Of a stretch of DNA of 64,000 nt, positions 34,614 through 45,930 are shown one piece after another (the first letter of the stretch is position 1; each line of letters opens with the position of its first letter). Origin of the DNA: Arcuatula senhousia (Eukaryota; Mollusca; Bivalvia; Mytilida; Mytilidae); NCBI GenBank assembly GCA_963971305.1, contig OZ020308.1, forward strand, positions 22,069,838 through 22,133,837. Direction: 5' to 3'. The notes beneath the pieces are model-generated. The model did not search any database, was not told the DNA's origin, and worked only from the letters and a program-made list of their open reading frames with translations. A program made the position numbers and the translations under genes.

Positions 34614-34852
34614 CTTTCAAAATTGTCTAAACCCTAAGGTTCTTCCTACCCCAGACATAGGTTGAATATCTTAGTAATAATTTGGTTCCCCAGTTTGGTA
34701 TTTTTGGTTATACTGTTCTATGCTCTTCATATTCATACAATGTTTGGCATTTTCAATATTTTTGGTAGAGCGCCTCTGATGAGTCTTGAATAGACGAAAC
34801 GCGCGTCAGGCGTAGCAAAATTTATTGTCTGGAACTTTGTTGTCATTTGTAT
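34614..34852 (+). mobile_element. Retrozyme insertion in Gypsy integrase
   Basis: The Gypsy frame is intact to 34853 (PITSNG) and resumes at 34613 (NEYLIVICDY), so these 239 bp are a clean insertion on the opposite strand. The insert shares GGTTCCCCAGTT, GTTCTATGC, CTTCATA and the hammerhead with 46140-46279. It carries one hammerhead with unit sequence on both sides, meaning the copy begins and ends inside a unit. Confidence 0.85.
34770..34813 (+). ncRNA. Type I hammerhead self-cleaving ribozyme
   Basis: All core parts are present. CUGAUGA is at 34776-34782. Stem II is GUCU/AGAC (34783-34786 with 34792-34795, five-base loop). GAA is at 34796-34798. Stem III is ACG/CGU (34799-34801 with 34804-34806, two-base loop). 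The cleavage site is after C34807 (GUC). Stem I is GCGCCU/AGGCGU (34770-34775 with 34808-34813; five Watson-Crick pairs and one G-U). Outside stem I, TTTT (34759-34762) can pair with AAAA (34817-34820), leaving an internal loop that could contact loop II. Very short stem III is typical of animal retrozyme ribozymes, which are thought to need a dimer to work well. Confidence 0.92.
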
Positions 34853-35290
34853 CCCGTTGCTTGTTATAGGACAAGGGCCAACAATGTCAATAGCTATTCT
34901 ATCAAATGGAGCACCTACCCTGGACTGTTGTAAAGGAAATTTCACTTTTCCTGGACCCCTTTTTGTCATTGCACAATCATCACAAGCCTGACACCATCTG
35001 GCAATTTCACTAGACATCCCAGGCCAAAAGAACCTACGCTTTATAGAACTTAACGTGTTATTGCGACCCAAATGGCCAGCTGTCCTAACATTGTGAAGTT
35101 AATTCATAATTAAATCCCTAACTTTATCAGGTACAACAAGTAAAGCAATCACTTCTCCATTTTCTTCTTTCAAAAAATATAAAATGTTTTCTATCACAAC
35201 TAAAAGTTCCCAATAATTCCACAAAACTCAACAAGAATAACTTTCAATACTTTCTTTTGGGGGTTTTTGTTCAAAGTTTGATTTTAATTC

Positions 35291-35752
35291 GTCCCGTGCG
35301 GGGCCTAGCTTGTCGTAAGAGGCGACTAAGGGTCTTGGGATTCTGATGTCGGGTCAGTGCTCAGCCCACAGAGCGACCAAGTGTGTACCCTAGGTGGCTG
35401 AATAGGGTGGCCCTCGTCCGCGGGGGTTGTCAGGTCTATAATACGGAAATTCTGACCGCCGACCATAGTGGGCCAACGTGTTTGGAGAGTGCCACGCTTC
35501 ATGCACGTAAAAGACCCCTTTGTGGACCGCCAAGTAGTGCACCACATAGGCTAAATTTTCCGCCCTACCCACCTCTCCCCTTTTTCTGTGGTTCTTCAAA
35601 ATTTACCGGTCCTTTGTGTCCCACCCCATCCCCATATTTCATTTATCATCATCATCTCATGTTCATTTTATCATCCTATTCATGTTCATCGCCTGTAAAT
35701 AACCTATATAGCGTTGCACGTGCGTAAAACACCAACTCACTTTCTCACTCAC
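35291..35752 (+). mobile_element. SINE-A with 13-bp TSD in Gypsy
   Basis: Head GTCCCGTGCGGGGCC with the next 25 bp or so deleted; tail AACTCACTTTCTCACTCAC. Target duplication TTGATTTTAATTC at 35278-35290 and 35753-35765. Confidence 0.96.
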
Positions 35753-36170
35753 TTGATTTTAATTCAATAATTTTCTTAATATCTTAATCTAATTCCTGTC
35801 ATTCCCTTATTTGATCATCAGTCCATACATCTACCCAATTTGATTTAAGCCTACCGGTTTCCTGAGTATCATTAGAATCCCTAACATTTATGTCACTACC
35901 CTGATTTTGCACAGATGAACCTGTGTTTGATTCGGATTGTAAAACCTGTACGGCTGCCAATTACCCTGTGTTTAACTCAGTATTATAAACCTCAGTTTCT
36001 TTGGCGAACAAAATATGTTCATCTACACAGTCAGGACAATTATCCCTAACACACTTTTATGGGGCTTTCTGGATAAAGTATCCAGCCAACGAGCCAAAAT
36101 GCCTTCAGGATTTTTTTTTAATTTTTAACCAGCAAAGGGAGGCGTGATCAGTTCTTTTTTTTATTATTTT

Positions 36171-36640
36171 GTCCCATGCGGGGCCCGGGTGGCGAATAGG
36201 CCCGCAGCAGAGCCTAGCTTGTCGTAAGGGGATTCTGACGTCGGGTCAGTGCTCAGCCCACAGAGCGACCAAGTGTGTACCCTAGGTGGCTGAATAGGGT
36301 AGCCCTCGTCCGCGGGGGTTGTCAGGTCTATAATACGGAAACCCTGACCGCTGACCATAGTGGGCCAACGTGTGTGGAGAGTGCCACGCTTCATGCACGT
36401 AAAAGAACCCTATGTGGACCGCCAAGTAGTGCACCACATAGGCTAAATTTTCCGCCCCTACCCATCTCTCCCCTTTTCCTGTGGTTCTTCAAAATTTACC
36501 GGTCCTTTGTGTCCCACCCCACCCCAAATTTCATTTATCATCATCATTTCATGCTCATTTTATCATCCTTTTCATGTTCATCGCCTGTAAATACCCTATA
36601 TAGCGTTGCACGGGCGTAAAACACCAACTCACTCACTCAC
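36171..36640 (+). mobile_element. SINE-A in Gypsy linker
   Basis: Head GTCCCATGCGGGGCCCGGG, tail AACTCACTCACTCAC. An imperfect duplication starts CAGTTCTT on both sides (36149 on, and 36646 on). A short segment (AGAGGCGACTAAGGGTCTT) is missing. Confidence 0.93.
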
Positions 36641-38112
36641 CCACTCAGTTCTTATTTTAAAATGCTGTCCCCACAAGTAATGATGAAAATGCTTAAAGGT
36701 CACAACTGCCAAAAGTTGCACACTATTTTCTTTGTGAATCATTTAGGATCTTACTGCTGTATGAAATAACTTTTTCTTCTCCATTTTGAATTTGGGACAA
36801 AACTCCACCCATCCCATTAGCACTTGCATCAGTATCAATAACAAACAGACCTTCCTCTTTCGGAAAAGCTAAAATAGGAGAGGTTGTTAACAAAGTTTTT
36901 AATTGATCTAAAGCTTCCTGACATTTCTCAGTACAAATAAATTTTCTATTCTTCTTAGTTAGCGATGTCAAAGGGAAGGCTATTTCTGAAAAAAAATGGG
37001 ATAAATTTTCTATAATATCCCGCAAGACCAAGAAAATTTTTAACCTGAGTTACGCTGCAAGGGTAAGGCCAGTTTTTTACATCTTCAATTTTAGATGGAT
37101 CACAACTTAACCCAGAACTATAAACAATATGTCCTAAAAAATTTATTTCGGACTGAAAAAGTTTGCACTTACTTGGCTTTAACTTAAAATTTGCAGAACG
37201 GAATCTCTCAAAAACTGATCTTAAGTTAGTTAAAGTGTCCTCAAAAGATTTGCCAAAAATAATGACATCATCAATGTAACATAACCACTTTTCCCATTCT
37301 TTTAGAACTAATTCTATTAACCTTTCAAAAGTTGCTGGGGCATTACAAAGACCAAACGGTAAAACTTTGAATTGATAAAACCCTTTATGTAAGCAAAAGT
37401 GGTTTTCTCTTTTCTTTTATCACCCATTTTACATTGCCAATATCCTGAAGTAAGATCTAAAGTGCAAAAATATTTGTTTCCGCCTAAAATTCTAAGGACG
37501 TATCAATGCGAGGTAAAGGATATGCATCCTTCTTAGTTACAAAGTTCAAAGCCCTATAATATAAACAAAATATTGGACTACCATCAGCTTTGGTAATAAT
37601 CAGGATCGGACTAGACCAGGGACTTGTGCTAGGTTCAATAACATCATTGGCTAACATTTTCTCAATTTCATCCTCAATAATTTTCTTTTAAGTTAGTGGA
37701 ACCCTACGAGGTGGTATTTTAAATGGTTTTGCACTCATCATGAGTCTGCATTGAGCTAACCTTATCTAATTTTCCTAGTAATGTATTATTTTTAAGTTTT
37801 AATGGTTGGTCAGAAAGATTCAGAATGCTTTATCGTACAGTTCTATCTGATGGGTTAATTAAAGTCCTAGCTATCATGATCCCTTTCTTAGCAAAATCTT
37901 TTCTAGGTTCAAACAGGATGTGTTCATTTGTTTTTCCAAACACATTAGCATCTGTCATAACTGAATCTGGTTGAATGACAACCGGGTCACAGATTTTAAT
38001 ATTTGCACAAGTTGAATATTCTGATTCGAAAAGTTTAATTTTGTGACCATCAATTATCATTTTAGCTGCCCAACTTCCAAAGAGGCATTATATTTCTTCA
38101 TAAAATCAAATT

Positions 38113-39217
38113 TGTTCAGCTCATTGAGATATACAAAAATGGTTCAAGGTCAAAATTGTCAGATAAACTTTTTAAGAGTTATCACTCTTTAACTGTTTTA
38201 AATCAATTATTAAATCCCCGACCACAAAGTGTCGGGGATTTATTGTTTTTGCACCGTTTCTTATTTTTATTATTATTCTTCTTCTTCTTCTTCTGGACCT
38301 AACTTTGTCCGTCAAAGACAAAAAGACATAGGTCAATGAAACTTATCAGAAAAATAGGTCAGCACTAGGTTATGTGCTTTCCAATTTCAAAATTTTGAAA
38401 ATGGCGGCCATCTTGGATTGGCGGCCATTTTGAATTTGAAAAAAATACAAAATAAATCATAAAAAATCACAAAAACTAAGGATATGAACCAAAATAGGTT
38501 TATAGGTCAATATTAAGATCCCGGACAATATGTGACCATTTTCCGAAAATCCAAGATGGCCGCCATATTCAAAATGACCGCCAAAGTGCGAAAATTGAAA
38601 AGTTGTCGGATTTCAACGAAAATTGGCATTTAGGTCAATATTGATATTACGAACAACATGGCGACATTTCCGAACAAATACAAGATGGCCGTCATATTCA
38701 AAATGGCCGCCAAAGTGCGAAAATTGAAAAGTTGTCCGATTTCAACAACAATTGGTATTTAGGTCAATATTGATATAACGAACAACATGGCGACATTTTC
38801 GAACAAATCCAAGATAGCTGTCATATTCAAAATGGACGCCAAAGTGCGAAAATTGAAAAGTTGTCAGAGTTCAACGAAAATTGGCATTTAGGTCAATATT
38901 GATATTACGAAAACCATGGCGACATTTTCGAACAAATCCAAGATGGCCGCCGAAGTGCGAAAAGCTGAACAAAATTGTGACAAAAGTGGGCACGGGAGGG
39001 GATTTTTTTGTGACTTGCTTGCAATCACAATCAGCACTTGTAATTTGCTTATTTTTTTCTAAAATGGAAAGCTTTGTAGCTTTGTATTCTTGATCTTAAG
39101 AGTGTTTTCTATGATTACTAGTTCTTTAATGTTTCTTACCAAGTACATGCACACAAGGTAGGAGGCTTTAGCATAAGTGATCAGGTGAGCGATTCGGGTT
39201 CCTGGGGGCCTCTTGTT
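38113..39217 (+). mobile_element. HINE-like element, split by a second type
   Basis: Its left fragment (38113-38212, CAGCTCATTGAGATATACAA) is core sequence of the 59-62 kb family. Its right fragment ends GATCAGGTGAGCGATTCGGG with a hairpin and CCTCTTG at 39216. Between them sits the element at 38213-39033. Confidence 0.6.
38213..39033 (+). mobile_element. HINE-like element of the GGCCGCC type
   Basis: Head hairpin AATCCCCGACCACA/TGTCGGGGATT, a CTT run at 38278-38295, then a tandem core. Near the 3' end it has GGGAGGGGATTT (inverse of the head) followed by the hairpin TTGTGACTTGCTTGCAATCACA-type and ATCAGCACTTG. The core repeats every 129 bp (GATGGCCG at 38555, 38684, 38813 as a variant, 38942). 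The element at 62065-62960 has the same plan. Confidence 0.65.
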
Positions 39218-39417
39218 TTACTAGCGTTCCTGTGTTTGTTTCGAGTTTTATTTCTAATAATAGATATAAAGAATAACAAGGTCGAGGCAGTCAAAAAGGA
39301 ATAGAAATTAATGAGACTTGGAATAATCAGCAGTTTAATTGATACCATTGTCATAACGAAGTGAAAGTTCCGAATAACCAATCATAGTCAAACAGTAATA
39401 ACAGCTAATAATGCACC

Positions 39418-39997
39418 ATAGGATCCCCATGCAGTAAGGTTAAGTTTCTCGCTCCTTTTTTGAAGTGGTCCTGGGCTGCGAATAGGCCCGCAGCAGAGCC
39501 TAGCTTGTCGTAAGGGGCAACTTAGGGCCTTTGGATTCCGACATTGGTTCAGTGCTCAGCCCACAGAGCGACCAAGTGTGTACCAGGTGGCTGAATAGGG
39601 TGACCATCGTCCGCGGGGGTTGTCAGGTCTATAATACGGAAACCCTGACCGCTGACCATAGTGGGCCAACGTGTGTGGAGAGTGCCACGCTTCATGCACG
39701 TAAAAGATCCCTTTGTGGACCGCCAAGTAGTGCACCACATAGGCTAAATTATTTCATGTTCACTTTATCACCCTTTTCATGTTCATCGCCTGTAAATAAC
39801 CTATGTAGCGTTGCACGGGCGTAAAACACTAACTCACTCACCCTTTTTCAAGAGGCAGTTAAAAATCTTCTCAGCGATTGGCCTTGAGACCCTTTTTTCC
39901 ACTTTATCATTTCAGGTTTATTGTATCATTCATTTTATGGCCATCTCCCAGACATAGCAGAAATCGCGCTTCTTGGGAGTAAATCAATAACTAACTA
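39418..39997 (+). mobile_element. Old SINE-B split by SINE-A
   Basis: Left part 39418-39465 (AGGATCCCCATGCAG...GCTCCTTTTTT); right part 39841-39997 (GCGATTGGCCTTG..., CTTGGGAGTAAATC, AATAACTAAC). Diverged from the younger SINE-B copies. Confidence 0.85.
39466..39840 (+). mobile_element. SINE-A nested in SINE-B
   Basis: Begins near GGTCCTGGGCTGCGAATAGG and ends CTAACTCACTCA. Imperfect duplication CCTTTTTTGAAG (39454-39465) and CCCTTTTTCAAG (39841-39852). About 90 bp of the pyrimidine-rich middle is deleted. Confidence 0.88.
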
Positions 39998-40090
39998 CAA
40001 AGGATAATAAACACAATAATGAACAAAAAATTAAACATAACTTGTTGGAAAGCTTGATTTATGAGTCTGTAAAGAGATCTTGTATTTGTG

Positions 40091-40170
40091 TTCATTTAAT
40101 CACCCTTTTCATCTTCATTACCTTAATATATCCTACAGTGTATACAGTGGTGCAAGGACGTAAAACAATA
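40091..40170 (+). mobile_element. SINE-A 3' scrap, highly diverged
   Basis: ATCACCCTTTTCATCTTCAT then a GTGCAAGGACGTAAAACA end. Confidence 0.6.
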
Positions 40171-41317
40171 TTATTTGATATTTTTTCATGATTTTCGAAG
40201 TAAAAAAAATCATTTTTAACTGCTGTAAAGATCGCGCACTTTAGCCGAGATGAAACAAGTTCATCTGTGATGCAAGCTCGTCTGTCAAATTCTTTTACGA
40301 AGTTTCTTCCGTTTGACATAGTCAAGGCCTTAAGCCGTGATTGCATTTTCAGGTATTGAATATTGTTCCTGTCAATCGATGCCGATATCATTGACTGATT
40401 AGAACCTATATTTGGAATTTTGACGTCAGGAACTAAGTGACTTTGATAGGAGTACTATCTCATGACTATCATAGATTCAGCAGAAAGCTTTGGTGGCAGT
40501 TGATCTTTGAACCACTTAGTTAAGTGTTCACTTTTATTTCGTCATGATAATCCGACTGTCTGGTTTATTCTCAAAAGTGAGTTCACATCCAGGGATGAGG
40601 CCAATTTGAGAGGAACCATCATCTAGGATTATCAATCTCTGTCTTTTGACAGAGGGCAAAGGACAACTGGGTTCTTTGAATCAGTCTCCCTTAACTACAT
40701 GGTTGGCTGAACAGTCTCCCAAACACACAATATGACGACCACCTTCCTGCCTATATTTACGTATCGCTCTCAATTACACATTTCTTCAGGAAATAATGTC
40801 GGGTCATATCTCTACAATAAATCTGCGACCTGATCTCTTTTTGTATACCTAAAATGTCAAAAGGAAATAAAAGTTATCTATGTTTAAAAGTTTCTTTGGG
40901 TTCAGATTTTTTTTTTTTTTTTCAGATAAAATCAGTCAATTGTAAATGCGTGCATAGCAGTTTGTTTTGTTTTTTTTAAACAGTTATTGGAATGGAAAGT
41001 TGTGACACATCAAAGGAAGGTACTGATAAATGATGCACATATTATTTACATTCTGTTCAAAATATAAAGCCGATTTAAAGTGTGATATTTTTTATGGTTA
41101 TGTTTTAGATCATTTTTCCAGTGAAACAAATGCAAATTTCAAAACTGCGTATTTTTTTTCTAAACAAATACATTCCTTTCTTCATGTTCTGCTAACCAGA
41201 TTTTTTTCAGGCATTTTCAAAGAACAGACAGAGATTTTTTTAGCCTTAATACGCACAGAAAACTTAACTTCAAAATATTTGGCATTATTACATTTAGGTA
41301 GAATGTATGATTTTTAT
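40171..41317. other. No gene seen
   Basis: AT-rich. The 139-codon frame at 41030-41449 runs into a repeat head and tandem array and has no family character. Confidence 0.4.
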
Positions 41318-41750
41318 GGCCCGACCACATATGTGGACTGGCCATATAGTTTTACCTTTGTCCGTCCACCTACGTCTGTTCGTAACACTTTGGTTAAGGT
41401 CCATTACTCGGATACTAGATGTTGGGGGTCAATGATATTTCACCACTAGATGGGTCTTGGGTAGGGCTACACCACCCGATAGAAATTAGGCCACTGTGAC
41501 CTATATTTTATGCATGAACAACTTTGGTCAAGGTCCATTACTCAGATACTAGATGCTGGGGGGTCAATGATATTTCACCACTAGATGGGTCTTGGGTAGG
41601 GCTACACCACCCACTAAAAATAAGGTCACTGTGACCTATATTTTATGAATGAATGACTTTGTTAAGTTCTTGGTTAAGGTCCATAACCCAGGTTATACAC
41701 ATTGGGGGTCAATGATATTTCAAGAACGGGGCCATCCTATGGCTCATAGG
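41318..41750 (+). repeat. Hairpin-headed repeat with about 140-bp tandem units
   Basis: Head TATGGCCCGACCACATATG folds with TGGACTGGCCATATA; then CCGTCCACC. Two full units and one partial contain TTAAGGTCCATTACTC, GGGTCAATGATATTTCA and ACTGTGACCTATATTTTATG. Confidence 0.8.
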
Positions 41751-41879
41751 CACATTTTCTAGTTTATTCTTGTAAAAAGAAATTTCTATCACAGGGAGAA
41801 GATAATTTTTTGTATCAAGTTAAACAGTCCTTGGGCAAAATTTGCAATGATACATTTTTATGTCTGTATGAATGTTATT

Positions 41880-42027
41880 TCCCACCATTTAAGTTGAAAC
41901 GCCTGTACCAAGTCAGGATCATTGTAATTTATATCTATTCCGGTGTGTCTTCCATGTTTTAATTTTCTTTTCTCTTTGTCATTGAGATTGATCCTCAAAG
42001 TTCGGTAATAATGTTATTACCTTTATT
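41880..42027 (+). mobile_element. Penelope-type 3' tail, diverged
   Basis: CCCACCATTT, GCCTGTACCAAGTCAGGA and TTCGGTAATAATGTTATTAC appear in the order of the 52.7-53.1 kb copies. Confidence 0.75.
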
Positions 42028-42149
42028 CTCCCTCCCCTAGTATGCACAACCAGTGTGTACTTTGCATATTTAGGAAATTTGTTGATTATTATGGATGACC
42101 CCTTTTATTTTATATTTGATAAGATTTAGATTCCTGGATTCTTAGAGTA

Positions 42150-42300
42150 ATTACCAAAAAAGCCGTTCTCTTTCAGGGCAGAATGCAGTTTTTGCAAGGT
42201 CACCAATTCCCACTTTCTGTACATGTCATGGATAGTCCTTCTCGCCACATCTTCATCGAAATCATCCGGCTTCCGAAAGTAGCTGCCGGATTTTGGCTGA
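42150..42300 (-). pseudogene. IS630/Tc1-like transposase N-terminal fragment
   Basis: Reverse-strand frame reads KPDDFDEDVARRTIHDMYRK and WELVTLQKL. It aligns with DFNRCVVRSTIYDLHKKN at 13400-13470 of the larger transposase remnant. Only about 40 codons survive; a related but different element. Confidence 0.6.
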
Positions 42301-42777
42301 CATCATCATGGAATGACTTCGCCAACACCTAGACGGCTTGGCTACCTGTGCGACGCCTTATAGTTTGTTCTTTTAGGCCTGACAAAAATAGAATTTCGCC
42401 CTTGGAAAAAAAAATAATTAAGAAATTCTGTAATATGTGTTTTGTTTTTATGCCAAACAAATAATAAGATGTGTTTCAAAGTTCAAAGAGCTGTTTCATT
42501 GAAAATAACTTTTTAAGGAGTTAAAATTGAAACTGAAGTTACAATATTTCTCTTCCTCCTTAATGACGCATATTGGGAAATATTATTGCCAATACAATTA
42601 AATGTAATTATTTAAAAAGTTATCCCGTAATCTTTCTGCACAAATGAGTAAAATGACAAGTTGAACTTAAAGTCCCAATATATATTTCGGTGTTGTAGAA
42701 GATTCCGGGCTGTAACAAATTAAAATAATGTTGACTCGCCTATTGACAAGGTAAAATGTCTTTCTCATAAACTTTAA

Positions 42778-44460
42778 TGTGGCTGAATAGGGTGGTCCTC
42801 GTCCGCGCGGGTTGTCGGGTCCATAATACGGAAACCCTGGCCGCTGACCATACTAGGCCAACGTGCGTTGAGAGTGCCACGCTTCATGCACGTAAAAGAC
42901 CCCATTTTGGACCGCCAAGTAGTGCACCACATAGGCTTAATTTTCCGCCCCTACCCACCTCTCCCTCTTTCCTGTGGTTCTTCAAAATTTACCGGTCCTT
43001 TAATTCCCACCCCACTCAATATTTCATTTATCATCATCATTTCATGTTCATCGCCTGTAAATAACCTTTGCACGGGCGCAAAACACAAACTCACTCATCT
43101 GTGGTTCTTCAAAAATACTGCTCAGCCCAAAGAGCGACCAAGTGTGTACCCTAGGTGGCCCTCGTCCGCGGGGGTTGTCAGGTCTATAATACGGAAACCC
43201 TGACCGCTGACCATAGTGGGCAAACATGTATGGAGAGTGTCACGTTTCATGCACTTAAAAGACCCTTTTGTGGACCGCCAAGTAGTGCACCACATAGGCT
43301 AAATTTTCTGTCCCTAGCCACCTCTCCCCTTTTCCTGTGGTTCTTCAAAATGTTAAGCAAAATCGAAGAAAAGTGTTTGTTCTGGCGGAGTATTGCAACT
43401 TAAGTATCCCTGGAATATCTAATATTTCTCCTATATGCAGGCTCGCCTTTGATTTGCAGTTGTTCGATAAAGGAAATTGTGTTGGTTTTACTAAAAACGT
43501 TGCTGAATTGTCCAATTTCTCTGGTAAATAGCATTGAAGGCATGGACGTCATTTTCAAAGGAAGAAGAATAAAATATTGCTCGGAATAGGATTTTCTGTA
43601 AAATAGTGGTCCTTTTATCGTGTTTATTAATAGAACAAAGTTGCCATGGAAATATTGATTTTTTTGTTTTATCGTTACATCGTAAGGGGGGAAAAGAGCT
43701 TTTGGTTTATAAAGGGGAAAAATCTGGACTGATCCAGTTTTTCCCCCGGGGAAAAAACTGGATCGATCCTATTCTTCCGGAGGGAAAACTTGATCGATCC
43801 AGGAAAAAAAACTGACATGGGGAAAAAACTACAATAGAACACCGGTCCATTGTTTCCCTCCCCACCCCTATATTTCATTTATCATCATCATTTCATGTTC
43901 ATTTTATCACCCTTTTCATGTTCATCGCCTGTAAATAACCTATAAAGCGTTGCACGGGCTTAAAACACCAACTCACTCACTAAAAATTTACTGGTCCTTT
44001 GTTTCCCGCTCCACCACCATATTTCATTTATCATCATCACTTTATGTTCATTTTAGCATAGCTTGTTGTAAGATGGGACTAAGGGTCTAGGGATTCCGAC
44101 GTCGGGTCAGTGCTCAGCCCACAGAGCGACCAAGTTGTCAGGTCTATAATACGGAATCCCTGACCGCTGACCATAGTGGGCCAACGTGTGTGGAGAGTGC
44201 CACGCTTCATGCACGTAAAAGACCCCTTTGTGGACCGCCACATGGGCTAAATTCCCGCCCCTACCCATCTCTCCCCTTTTCCTGGGGTTCTTCAAAATTT
44301 ACCATTCCTATGTTTCCCACCCCATCCCTATATTTCATTTATCATCATCTTTTCATGTTCATCGCCTGTTAATAACCTATATATTACCAACTTACTCGTC
44401 CTTTTCATGTTCATCGCCTGTAATTAACCTATATAGCGTTTCACGGGCACAAAACACCAA
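42778..44460 (+). mobile_element. Cluster of partial SINE-A copies
   Basis: At least five pieces in one orientation. 42778-43098 lacks the head. 43113-43351 lacks head and tail. 43844-43980 is a 3' part with full ACTC tail. 43981-44055 is a middle part. 44056-44460 runs from the CTTGTTGTAAG block to a tail missing its repeats. Junctions fall at different points in the consensus, so this is serial insertion or rearrangement rather than one tandem array. Confidence 0.85.
43731..43764. repeat. 34-bp near-perfect palindrome
   Basis: GATCCAGTTTTTCCCC faces GGGGAAAAAACTGGATC with a one-base slip; diverged further copies of ACTGGATCGATCC follow to about 43815. Confidence 0.85.
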
Positions 44461-45319
44461 CTAACATGAACATTAATGACTGAAACGGGCGAGTTTGAAG
44501 GCATATTAGAAGATCATGTGATAATTTGTTTAATATGTTCGGTATCAGATTGATAAAGCCATGTAATGGTTCAAATAGCAAAATTTCATTGGTAGATAAA
44601 TTTATGTCCTCTGATAATTTTGTTGTGTCAACTGTCATTAATGCAGGTGGTCTGGAAATGCCAATGTTTAGATTTCAGCAGGGTTTTTGTCAGTCCAAAG
44701 GTTCTAACGTTTACATGTACGTCTTTTTTAGGGTTGATATGTATGTCTCCCATTGATTTCATATAATTCAACTGTAACGGTACTTACTCTATCGTTCAAG
44801 GGGTTATGGTGTCGTCCGGGAGCATGCTTTAGTGACAATGAGGATGTTTACATGTATGCCACTTAAACATCTGTAGCGTCTTCCTCTTTGCTGTCAACTT
44901 TCACATTGTCGTGTAGGTCAGTCTCCACTCTAAAGCCCAAGTAAGTCTTAATTCCTAAATGTCTTCTGGTCCTTGTCCGTGCTGCTACTCCACTCCACTT
45001 AAGTCTTCCACTCCATTTTTTGGTACCTGCCATTAATAAATAACACCATACTCCGTAAGATTTCGTAATTTAAAAAGAGTCTCTAATTGCACCCTGTCTG
45101 CGTTAGATCCCTTTGCCCCAAAAAGTACTGGAGTGTGTGTGCACTGGTTGAAATCATGAACGTTCATGTCGATGACGTCCGCAAAGGTGACCATCTCAGT
45201 ACAACAAACGACCTATGTCGACCTTGAAGTAACCGTTTTGTTCTAGGACTTTAGTGGGTTGATGTTTTACACCCTTGCAACACTATATAGGCCATTTAAT
45301 GACAATGAACTTATTGCAC
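44461..45319. other. Mostly unassigned; possible coding scrap
   Basis: The frame at 44526-44756 (NMFGIRLIKPC...) loosely recalls part of a LINE endonuclease but is too short to assign. A reversed SINE-A tail scrap lies at 45250-45310 (GTTTTACACCCTTGCAACAC). Confidence 0.35.
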
Positions 45320-45660
45320 ATCATGCACTTATAGACAAATATGGGATTTCGATCTCTCAGATGAGTGCAGATATTGGTTTGTCATAAGGTGTTGTTTTGT
45401 CTTCCTTTACCGGATTTGACACGCTGAATGGACTATTGGCAACGCGACGGGTGTGCTATAGCAAGCAGGAACTGCTTACTCTTCCGGAGCACCTGAGTTC
45501 ACTCTTGTTTCGACTGGAGTTCGCGTTGTTGATTGATATTCAGTTATTTTGTGTTTCCATGTTTTACATGTTGTCTGTTTTTGTCCCGTTCCTGTTGGTG
45601 TTTACTGGTTTTGTCTCTGCCCTTTCGGACTTTTAATATTCGGATACCCCATTGGTACCT
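45320..45660 (+). repeat. Dispersed retroelement-tail repeat, copy 1
   Basis: ATCTCTCAGATGAGTGCAG, GGATTTGACACGCTGAATGG, GCTATAGCAAGCAGGAACTG, CCTTTCGGACTTTTAATATT. Parts recur at 49280-49480 and 50120-50310. In mussels such phrases lie at ends of abundant retroelements; which element is uncertain. Confidence 0.65.
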
Positions 45661-45674
45661 CTGCTTCTTTTGAA

Positions 45675-45800
45675 AAGGATGATAAAGTCAACATGGAACG
45701 ATCACAAAATGTGTTTGCGTTGGAAACAAGGGAACGGTAAATTTTGAGTGAATTGGTGTTTTACGCCCTTACATCAATGTAGGTTATATAAAAGAGGAGG
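45675..45800 (-). mobile_element. SINE-A fragments, scrambled
   Basis: GAAAAGGATGATAAAGT, CAAGGGAACGGTAAATTTTG and GAATTGGTGTTTTACGCCC are SINE-A pieces in reverse orientation with gaps. Confidence 0.6.
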
Positions 45801-45930
45801 AATCTCATTGATTTTCTGGTAATTTCATTGAAGATCAGGCTCACATCCGCAGAAAACTTGAAAAGGTTTTGGTTAATAAAATACGGCAACTCGGCTTTTG
45901 CACCCATGTGCATATAGATTTTATGTTTAT

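Larger units (their letters stand above)
33710..38112 (-). pseudogene. Ty3/Gypsy retrotransposon pol, interrupted and decayed
   Basis: Minus-strand order is that of a Gypsy pol. Pre-RT linker at 38112-37830 (DGHKIKLFESE). Reverse transcriptase at about 37700-37030 with the YIDD box at about 37265-37276. RNase H at 37031-36723 (VIDTDASANGMGGVLSQ). A linker at 36160-35766. Integrase zinc-binding HHCC at 35071-34900 (WCQACDDCAMTKRG). Integrase core with IDIVGPCP, ICDYFSKWTEAF and HSDQGREFES, then a C-terminal piece left of 33856 (MAYRSTVHDS). Two SINE-A, one SINE-B and one retrozyme interrupt it, and several frameshifts and stops are present. No LTRs or gag were found. The integrase catalytic Glu region is missing at the SINE-B junction. 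This is a dead copy. Confidence 0.9.

Noticed and set aside
38555..38960. Regular repeats that could suggest a CRISPR array
   Set aside because: The 129-bp units are contiguous with no unique spacers, and the genome is eukaryotic in character. The same holds for the arrays at 48.5, 53.5 and 60 kb.
41030..41449. Longest mid-window frame (139 codons) as a gene
   Set aside because: Its second half is a hairpin-headed repeat and tandem array, its first half is AT-rich low-complexity, and no motif is recognisable.
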